A DNA stretch of 64,000 nucleotides, from the NCBI GenBank assembly GCA_035771165.1, contig JAWNZC010000314.1, positions 9,204,501 to 9,268,500 on the forward strand, written 5' to 3'. Positions 55,885 to 64,000 of the stretch are shown here, one piece after another (positions within the stretch are counted from its first letter, which is position 1; each line of letters opens with the position of its first letter). A program made the position numbers and the translations under genes. Below the pieces are notes generated by a model. That model saw only the letters and a program-made list of their open reading frames with translations, searched no databases and was not told where the DNA came from. This stretch comes from Paragorgia papillata. Its lineage: Eukaryota > Cnidaria > Anthozoa > Scleralcyonacea > Coralliidae.

Positions 55885-58800
55885 CCGTTCAGGGCCATAG
55901 CAACGGGGGGGGGGGGGGGCAATAATTTGTGGAATAAACGAAAAGTTTGGCAAAGTGGTCTCAAAATGCTGGAAAGAGCATTTCAGAGGCCTTAGATTTT
56001 CAGATCCCCCTAAATGTTCTTGACACCCCCCCCCCCAATCCAAAAGAGCTTCCTACGGCACCGAGGACCGGGATCGCTAGCGGACGTTGGGATAGAATAA
56101 ATCCTATCCCAGCGACTCAGCTGCCAATTAAGTGCTTAACAACTAATCGAATTACTAGAATCTACGTAATAGTATACAACCATAAGCTACTTTGGTCTCG
56201 ATATGTATAAAAATATTTAGTTCTCCATAGTTTTAATTACTTAAATTTTCACACAAGTTTTAAAAAAAATTAATCCTATATTTCATTTGACAAAATGTAA
56301 CTAGAAAACTGATGCAATATGAATATGTCAAGAAATAAGCTGTAAACAGTGTATTCAATGTACTGAGTGTGGTTTTGAGTATCTTTGATGTTTACGTGTT
56401 TTGAGTATTTATATATGGCGTTTTTTAACCTTTAGAGTCTGTAAAATCTTCCTCCAAAAGCCAGGAAAAGGCATTTCAGCGATTCTCGATTTCACAATTT
56501 TCCGGGGAAGCATGCCCCCGGACCCCTAAAAAATTATCTTTATTTCAGTTTTCCCCCCTTTTTTTCATTTGCACTTTCAACGGTATAGCGGCCTTCATGC
56601 ATGACGAGTAAAGTTATCTGGTGTTAGCCAGCGAGTAGAATATTATACAAAAGGAAGAAAAATTGTCGCAAGTTACTACAGCACGTTGAAGTTTCGTTTG
56701 TTTTTTGTACAGCAAAAACAAACGAAACTTTACCCGAACTTTACTGTCGTGGCAATATATAGTATTCCTCAAGTTGACAAATTAATTTGATGAAAATTAT
56801 TGCTAACTTCATGTTTTTAATTAATTAATTAGATCGGTTTCTGTTTTTCGAACAACCATTAAGAAACAGGATTATTTGCCAAACACCAGTCAAATTCAAA
56901 ACAGAATTCAAAACAGGAAGTTGTGAACGAATCTTCTCAAATGAATTGTTCAACTTGAGGAATATATTGCAACAATATTTTACGAACGCGACAGTAAGCT
57001 GAACACTGACGTAGTACAACGTTTTTATAAAATAGTAAGGCGATTGAGTCGAAATTTATTAAATTTCTTGAAAATTTTACTGGCAGTATGTTCTGTACGT
57101 ATGTCATTGGAATGTCATTGATGTACTGTGACGCACTATTTCGCATGAGTGTGCATAGCCTGGTACCCTGGCCCAATTTCAAAAGAAATATGGGCCAGGT
57201 AACCACTAATCTCATTCTCGCGTCATCAGGGCTAAATCCACTTATGACGATTGCAGTTCTACTCATAGCCACTAAAAACGCGCGAAATTTTAACTAATAA
57301 GAAAGCAGAAGTCTTTAGTGGTTACCTGGCCCATATTCTTTGATTGGGCCAGGGTACCAGGCTAGAGTGTGCAGTGCATGTGATTGCCTTCGCGATAGCC
57401 CACTCCTCCGCTACGCCTCGTTGACTATCGTGCTCGTTGTCTAATAGTCAAATACGGGCAGATATTAAGTGGTTATTAAACACTCGATCCGACTCCGCCC
57501 ATGGAAATCCTCATTCTTCGTGTTCAATATCTTATTCTTATTATAAAAGATATTGTGAACAAGAAACACGTGTTGCATAAATTAGAAATATGTAAATTTT
57601 GGTTAAAGCGCTTGCCTGCAAAACCGACGAGTACTGGATACATATATGATGGTGTCCTAATGAAGTATGCCCTCAAGGACAGAGTGTCCCCCTCGGTGAT
57701 TTAACCTAAATGCCAGTGCCCAACCATTGAACATCCATTCGCATTTTGCATGGGGAACTAGAGCTTATCAAAAAGGCCCGGAAACGATGTTGTATGTCGG
57801 AAAAATCTTGTTTTTATTCGTCACCGGCCCAGATCTTGCGTTCTTTCTGGCCACCGCCAGAGAACATGTACAGTGGTCATACAGTGGTCACTGTGCAGTG
57901 CTGTTCCAACTGCTGGTCGAAACATTTGTCGTCAGTCGTCCCATGTCAAGGTCTTGATCAAAACCTCGCCGACACAATAAACATTCATCAGTAAATACCG
58001 TAATCAATAATCATAGCTAGCTTTCCTTGCGGGTAAGCTTTGCCTTATAATTACCGATTAACCGGCTCATTACTACGGCAGCTTTCCACAGACTGATCGA
58101 TGTTGGTTAGGCAGTGTTTTGCTGCAAACCAAAACCTTTTTCAACACACTGCTTGCTCGTTAATTATGACTTTCTCAAACCGCTAAACAGTTCCGCCAAT
58201 AACGCGTACGGTCCCTTAGCAGTATTGTTTTACTCTGGAGACTCGAACACCACTATATACACCAGATGGGTTAACCCCTTCACGACCAAAGGCCCTCCGC
58301 TTGACAAGTAAGATCGTCTGGCGTTGAGTAAAATACTAAAGTACTTGAAGCCTGCATGCTTCGTACAAGGAGTTAAATTAGTTGTTTTCACTTTGAACCT
58401 TCCTCCTTCATAGTACCCGCATGCCCGCAGCTTTTTTCCAAATTGTACCAATTATCTGATGTAATTTGTCGCCAGCACACGCTTCCATATGTAATGACTG
58501 TATGATATTTCTCCCCAGCCTAATACTAGACTTCTAAATATAAAGACAAGTTTTGGTCACCCTACATCCGCTGCACTGCCTGACTAGGCAGCAGTGGTAT
58601 CTCAATTGCCATATATATACAACTGAATGCGAATGATCATGAAAGTTTCTAAAGATAAAATCCTATCCAGCGAGGCTTTGTCGATCTTAAAATATTTCTC
58701 TTCCTGCAAACTATATTTAAATATCCCTCAATGTCAATAGAACAAGCATTGTCTTTCTTTCAAGTGTTGGAAAGGGCCCAACAAAGACGCCATGTGCAGC
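55885..58800. other. Intergenic DNA without a supported gene
   Basis: 55890-56060 is a G/C-run-bearing repeat. 56440-56540 is a ggcatttc-family piece. 57156-57364 is a MITE (listed separately). The remainder, including 57365-58800, has only short open frames with no recognisable domain or convincing splice-linked exons. Confidence 0.5.
57156..57364. mobile_element. 209-bp Mutator-like MITE, copy 2
   Basis: It has the same length and nearly the same sequence as 52969-53177. Exact 9-bp duplications gagtgtgca (57147-57155, 57365-57373) flank it. Confidence 0.9.
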
Positions 58801-58844
58801 GGAAGTTGCGACACGCACTGAATGTTGACACGTGACACACGCCC

Positions 58845-58869
58845 GGCGCGAAAATTGAATTCCCGCGAA
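58845..58869. promoter_or_regulatory. Paired E2F-binding motifs upstream of the E2F gene
   Basis: ggcgcgaaaa (58845-58854) and ttcccgcgaa (58860-58869) both fit the TTTSSCGC-type E2F site. They lie about 280 bases before the ATG in a CpG-richer stretch. An E-box (cacgtg, 58830) is nearby. Confidence 0.6.
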
Positions 58870-59144
58870 TTTCTAATGTAGCAATTTTGTACCCAAACAA
58901 CCGAGGCAAGCGACGGTGCGACACCCAAACAGTCGGATTCAAATGCAAGGTGATTCCCAATCCGAAGCAATCGACCCACTCAAAACCGATTGCACTCGTC
59001 GAAAATCAAGTAAAAACCTAATCGAGAAGCATTATTACTTAAATCGATCGCTCTTTTGAAAAAAATGGCTCGTTGATCGGTCGCTTTTAACGGCGAAAAT
59101 CCGAGATAGTAAATTCAGCTCGGCTAGGAATTCCAAACATTGTG

Positions 59145-62100
59145 ATGGCTTCTGTTAGCAACCACGGCAATAGACTCGTCACAGTTGGCAACCGTAGATT
59201 CGATGAGAAACGCGTGAACTCCCAAAGGGATTCGAAAAGTAACACTTCGATACAAACATCGAGCTCTGGGGATTTCAACTCTCTTGGGAAATTCACGACC
59301 GAAGGCAACAACAAACCAGATCGAACCCCCGATGTCTCACTCCCTCGAGGCTCCCGACCAACCATTCTTCTCCCACCTCAGGTTTGTGAGTTTCTTTAAA
59401 CAAATAATACTAAACGAAACACGGGTATTCTCCCATCGTAATATAGGTGAACTGAATCCGTATTCTTGACCGCTAAGTTGCTTTTATTTCCAGGCAAAGC
59501 GACGGCTGGATTGGGACTCAACCAGATCGGATTCCAAACAACAGTCGGCAGCTTTCAAGTCTCCCACTGGAAGCAGAGGGCGAAGAACTCGAACAAAAAC
59601 GAAATCGAGTGCTTTGAAAGGTATATAAACGACGTGATCCTTTTAACTACAGCTATAGCGAAGCAGCGATGTAACTATCTGGATATCTTTGATGTTGCAT
59701 AATCGACAAACGTTATAATAGATTTAGGTGTTGTCTTCGTCAACGAATAAATTACCTCTAGCTTTCCCGCCGCTCACAAGACAAGTTCGACCACGAAAAG
59801 CCATTGCAAGTTTTTTTTCTGTGAAATTGACACACCAATTATGATTTCCCAAGGGAGTTGTATTTTGTGGATAAATTTCTTATTTTTTGGGGGGTTATTC
59901 TTGGTTTATTTAAGACGAAGGGACGATAATTGTAAATATACGTCTTTGTCAAAGAGGAAGGATTGTTTACATATAGTATCTTATTATAAACGTCTTCGGG
60001 GACTCATTTTACACCAAAATCTCGTTTCGTTTTTACTCAAAATTCCAAACGGCTGTCCTCTCAAGCGAAGTAAACACAGTATTGTATTCTTTTATCGTAT
60101 AAATGTCGACGAACAATTTCTCTTTATGGTTTCAACCATCAAGTGCCATCTATTATTCAAATTCGGTCGAAATTTAATATCTTGAGCAAGCTTTTTACCA
60201 TACGCTTGCAGCCACAAAGACGTACATTTATTACCGTTGTAAAGAAGGCTTATTTTGTTCTTGTTTTTTTTCAAAACGTAAATTAGAGTTGTTTACAAAA
60301 ACTAAAATTAGTAGCTGGCCTTAGCTGTGGTACTTGTTACGAGTGGCCATATTTCAGTCAGCGTTTTCAGTTTTTTATAGGCTTATAATTAAAATGCTGT
60401 CCAACATAGCTCATGCAGTTCGTACTTTTTGTTCAGACAGTGTTACTCCTAATGTATATTGTTTCTATAGCTAGTACTTTTGATGTTAGCCAGAAAAAAA
60501 ACGGGCCAAATTCTGTTAATTAACATCTGGAATAGGCAATCGGGAAATTGTATATTTCTTCCTTTCATATTGGAAGTTATAAACCATTTGATCACATAGA
60601 TTTGTTTTTTTTACGTGAATAAACAAATATAAATTTAAAAAGTCCTTGTTAAAAAAGTTTAGGTCAGACTGTTTACTAAACAATTTTGACATTAAATTGA
60701 CAATCATGCAGTGATATCAGGGTGTCAGGGTGATACATGTGTGTTTAGTTTAGAATGTGTGATATGCGAGGGTTAAGGTTATTAGTGCCTGTTTATATGG
60801 GGGTGAGTTACCCAGCCAGCCGGGTCCCTCGGCACATGCTGAGTTCCCAGTCCGTAGAACAAGCACTGTTTTTCCCACTGCTGTGTTTTTATGAGACAGA
60901 CGGTTAACTCACCCTGGCGAGAACTTGTCACTGGCAGCTGGAATCTCAGCAAGGCAGGATAAACATTTCCCATATATAAACATTTTCCAGGGTACCTTGG
61001 CATACCAGAATGAATTTTCTATATTTGTTGCTTTGTCACTTTTGTTGCTGATAATCATCTCAAATATTGCAACTAATGCCACATAACTCGCTTTCATATA
61101 AACAGAATGTAAAGTTTATCCCAGCAAACCAGGTAACTCAGCCGACTGGGTAATTCACCTCCATGGCAGGCCGATACATATTTTTCTGATATGATAAACC
61201 AACACATGACAGTTCAGAAAAAGCATGGGGATATTAAAATTATGTTGGTGTAATTTTTAAAAATACACTCTACTCTATTCATGTACCAGTCACCACATCT
61301 AACAGAAGACAACAGCTGCAGGGTGGTGCTTCCATCATGTATGAGGCCCTAGGCAAATGCACCCACTGCCCCCTTCTCACCAACCTTGAAAAGATTTGGC
61401 ATTTTACCTACCTGCATGGTTAAATGGCAGCCATATACTGTAATCCTACAACACAACATTATTGTTGACAACCTCTGAAAAGTAATATTGCTTTATTTTT
61501 ACCTGTTCAAGTTAAATCTCCAATTGAAAAAACACGTTACGATACATCCCTCGGCTTACTCACCAAGAAGTTTGTTGGACTTCTGAGAAATTCTAACAAT
61601 GGTGTCTTGGATTTGAATCAAGCAGCGGAGTTGCTAGAGGTACAGAAAAGGCGGATTTATGATATTACAAATGTACTGGAAGGAATTGGTCTAATTGCAA
61701 AGAAGTCAAAAAATAACATTCAATGGAGGTACAGTAAAGGTTCTTTTTTAAAACAAGTTTTTTCTTGTAATAATTATTGCAGGACAGTGAACTGTGGTGG
61801 AGAATAATGATACAGTGTATTCAAAGCCATAGCCACTGGTCCGGTTGGTCCAGTTTCAACCAGACCACTCTACACAGCACCAAATATTTTTTTCAAGGCT
61901 GTTCATGAATATTTATAGCTAGAGTTGGTTTAGAGGATAGTATTATTAGGGTTAGTATTACGGTTAGTTTCTTAGGGCTAGTATAAGAGTAATATTACGG
62001 TTTAATCTTGCACTGTATAATATCAGTTTCACTTAATATTGATATATGATATGCACTGAAATAACGTTTCAGAGCCTTACAAAATCAAAACTTTTCCAGG

Positions 62101-62825
62101 GGAGCATGCCCCTGGACCCCCCTATAAATTTCTTGTGGCTTCGGTGCTCGCATCCACCATGCCCAACCAGACCACTTCAAAATTGGTGGCTACGGCCCTG
62201 GTATTAGGTACTATACTCTGAGTGATGAATCATACCATTTAAGAAGATATCTACTCAACTGCATCTGGGATTCAAACCTGCAACCTTCGTTTTACTAGTC
62301 CAACACTCTAAATGAACTATGATGTACATGTATGGTCTATAATATTATCTCTCAGTTTCAAAATATTAAATATTATATACCAACCAAAGCACCATCATTC
62401 CAAGACCTGCTCCCAACTTGACCATGTGCTGTAGCTTAGTCAGTAGAGTACTGTATTGTCAACTAGTAAACTTAAGGTTGCAGGTTTGAATCCCACCCAC
62501 CCACGGTTGAGTAGAGTTTTCTCTCCTTACCCAGTATATCATTACTTGGAGTAGCACGTACCAACAATTAAGTTTTAATTTATTTTTTTCAATTTTTTTT
62601 TCAATTCAAAAGTTACATTGTTTTCATTGGTTTTAGGGGTTGTCGAGGTGCTTTATTACATGTTGGATCAGATTCATGTGCTGGTGATGTCTCACCAATG
62701 ATGGTCGACTTGCATACAGATGTTGCAGATTTGGAAGCAAAAGAGAACCAACTTGATGAACTAATAGCTGCTTGTCAAGAGGATATTAGAGAACTAACAC
62801 AAACCCCAAAGTTCCCTTCAAGAAG
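59145..62825 (+). CDS. E2F: E2F transcription factor, E2F1-3 type (5' part)
   Basis: Exons: 59145-59381, 59494-59620, 61512-61728, 62637-62825. Phases agree, giving 256 codons before the gene leaves the window. Exon 2 begins AKRRLD, the cyclin A/CDK2-docking motif of E2F1-3 (absent from E2F4/5), followed by a basic Ser/Arg region. Exon 3 is the winged-helix DNA-binding domain (about 128-193): [14 protein letters not shown] and [19 protein letters not shown], then KKSKNNIQW. Exon 4 carries the leucine-zipper dimerisation segment (about 225-250, [13 protein letters not shown]...LTQTP) for pairing with DP. The marked box and pocket-protein-binding tail lie beyond the window. It controls S-phase genes, probably including itself, given the E2F sites upstream. 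Confidence 0.92.
60786..61162. mobile_element. Fold-back MITE, E2F intron 2
   Basis: tgcctgtttatatggg, ggtgagttacccagccagcc and the mirrored aactcagccgactgggtaat form imperfect inverted ends. 59621-60780 is AT-rich. A 114-codon open frame at 59841 there is not supported as a gene. Confidence 0.5.
62200..62560. repeat. tRNA-like SINE pieces, E2F intron 3
   Basis: Minus-strand remnant at 62265-62330 (gggattcaaacctgcaacct) and plus-strand remnant at 62430-62490 (gtagcttagtcagtagagta..ggtttgaatccc) match the family at 49920-50660. A ccactggtccggttgg..ccagaccac hAT-like block lies at 61825-62205. Confidence 0.55.
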
Positions 62826-62834
62826 ATATCCTTT
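62826..62834 (+). promoter_or_regulatory. U12-type 5' splice site (AT-AC class) of E2F intron 4
   Basis: The zipper-coding exon has no suitable GT at its end. Instead it is followed by ATATCCTTT, the exact U12 AT-AC consensus. Splitting after agaag leaves phase 2. E2F genes are among the families known to keep minor-class introns. Confidence 0.55.
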
Positions 62835-62934
62835 AAAATTAAATTTTAAATGAGTCATCTCATTTTTGTCATGACATTAACCTGACATTAAGGTCTGTCT
62901 TAACCCTTTGACTCCTAGACTAGCCAAAACCAAT

Positions 62935-63360
62935 ACCGCTGCCCAGGGTTGGATTAAAGGGGGGTTGGGGGGGGCACTTGCCCTGGGGTGGAACATTTTT
63001 TGGGGTGTTTGAGGGGAGGTGATAGATTCCAGGGGAGGTGATAGATTCCGGTGGGGGTGATCATGGGCGCCTTCGAGGCCCCCCCAGCTGGGGTTGCAGA
63101 AGGGGCACCAAAACTAGCAAGGGCACCAAAACTTAACAAAATAAACCTATTTCTTTGTATATATGCTAGGTCTTCAATGGGGGGATATAAAGATCTGAAA
63201 TCTGTAATCTTTTGTGTTTTCTATGAAGTTTTATAATCTTCAGAATTCTGTACAAAATTCTCACTCCAAAATGCAGGAAATGGCATATCAGAGACTCTAG
63301 ATTTCAAAATTTTCCGGGGGAGCATGCCCCCGGATCCCCTAGAGGCTTGCCGCTACATGC
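62935..63360. repeat. G-rich dispersed repeat remnants
   Basis: cccagggttggattaaaggg opens a G-rich block. 63260-63350 is a ggcatatcagagactctag..gggagcatgcccccgg family piece. It lies in E2F intron 4. Confidence 0.45.
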
Positions 63361-63547
63361 CCGCTTGCATTGCCGTGCTCTTTGAGAGAACCCGTTGTTT
63401 GTTGTAATATTATATATTGCTACTTCAGTTATTTTAAAACAAAAAATATGATCATTTATCAAATACAGTGTCTTTTTTTTTTTTGGGGGGGGGGGTGGGG
63501 GGGTGGGCATAAGCTAATCTGGCCACCCCAGCCTGAAACTTGCCACT

Positions 63548-63830
63548 GCTCGTACCTCAAAAAAAGAGTGGGAAATCACTGAAATATTTAGACTGGCCCA
63601 AGAGTCCCACACAAAAGTTAAAATTACTAGCAAAATGTTAAGGTAGGTAATTTGTACATGGCTTCTTTGTCAACATTCATAATTTTTATGCCTCTAAATT
63701 TTGCTAGAAAGTCATGAATATTTGGCTCTGGCTCTGAGTCTTTTCTGGCTGGTTGTTGTTGCCACAGTTAGTAACTGGAAATGTCTAAACTAAACCTCGT
63801 GCATGTGTAAACCTTTAGCATCAGTGTTGC
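63548..63830. repeat. Dispersed repeat, second copy of 51770-52120
   Basis: It shares gggaaatcactgaaatattt, cacacaaaagttaaaatta, taaggtaggtaatttgtaca and tggttgttgttgccacag with the first copy. 63830-64000 shows nothing more. Confidence 0.6.
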
Positions 63831-64000
63831 CAAAACCAGTAATTTTACTCTGTTTAATGCCAGGCTATTTTACTCATCAAGGGAGAGCCTTGAGGTTGGG
63901 TTAAAACATATTTGCCAGATCAATGTCTCAAAAATACCCATTGGTTGAGACTCATACCATTGGATAATACTGGAAGAGCAAATACATGTATTTTTAATAT

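Noticed and set aside
59841..60185. 114-codon frame in E2F intron 2
   Set aside because: AT-rich, no domain or splice support; E2F exons 2 and 3 join in phase without it.
62898..62925. U12 branch site and AC acceptor (gtcttaaccctttgac) closing the E2F intron
   Set aside because: Spacing fits, but the downstream reading does not resemble the E2F marked box, and the phrase looks like part of a common repeat.

Overview
The window is nuclear DNA from an animal, most likely an anthozoan cnidarian (inference). Genes have short exons, GT-AG introns with consistent phase, and introns full of fold-back DNA transposons, tRNA- and 5S-derived SINEs, LINE fragments and microsatellites. No prokaryotic features, rRNA genes or CRISPR arrays were seen, and no tRNA gene I would call functional. 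I assembled five genes by eye from splice sites and reading-frame continuity.

Layout. (1) 1-1800: fold-back elements only. (2) 2060-6420, minus: 5' end of gene A, which runs off the left edge. It has a 5'UTR exon with an ISRE-like motif, then a CARD/CUE-like helical domain, 12-residue tandem repeats and a disordered charged region. (3) 6540-9950: two LINE/SINE/microsatellite clusters. (4) 9993-27961, minus: gene B, eight exons and 1531 codons. It is a PARP14-like protein (RRM, RRM, KH array, macro, macro) whose C-terminus carries two death domains where the family normally has its ADP-ribosyltransferase. (5) 27962-28273: a head-to-head promoter with a triple GAAAGT motif. (6) 28274-36117, plus: complete seven-exon rRNA-processing protein EFG1 gene (231 aa). 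(7) 36118-39804: repeats. (8) 39837-50884, plus: AKR7-type aldo-keto reductase in twelve coding exons (323 aa, full catalytic tetrad). One intron holds a 20-bp satellite. (9) 50885-58800: repeat-rich intergenic DNA with datable transposon insertions. (10) 59145-62825 and beyond, plus: 5' part of an E2F1-3-type gene with E2F sites in its promoter and a U12-like 5' splice site at the last exon seen.

How the genes relate. Genes A and B look like immune-type genes: both combine a death-fold-like domain with an IRF/ISRE-like promoter motif in the same orientation. EFG1, AKR7 and E2F are housekeeping or regulatory neighbours with no evident functional tie, although gene B and EFG1 share a 312-bp divergent promoter. 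The rest of the window is a record of transposition: hAT-like (8-bp TSD), Mutator-like (9-bp TSD), Harbinger-like (TAA), piggyBac/Kolobok-like (TTAA) and mariner-like (TA) non-autonomous elements can be told apart by their target-site duplications.
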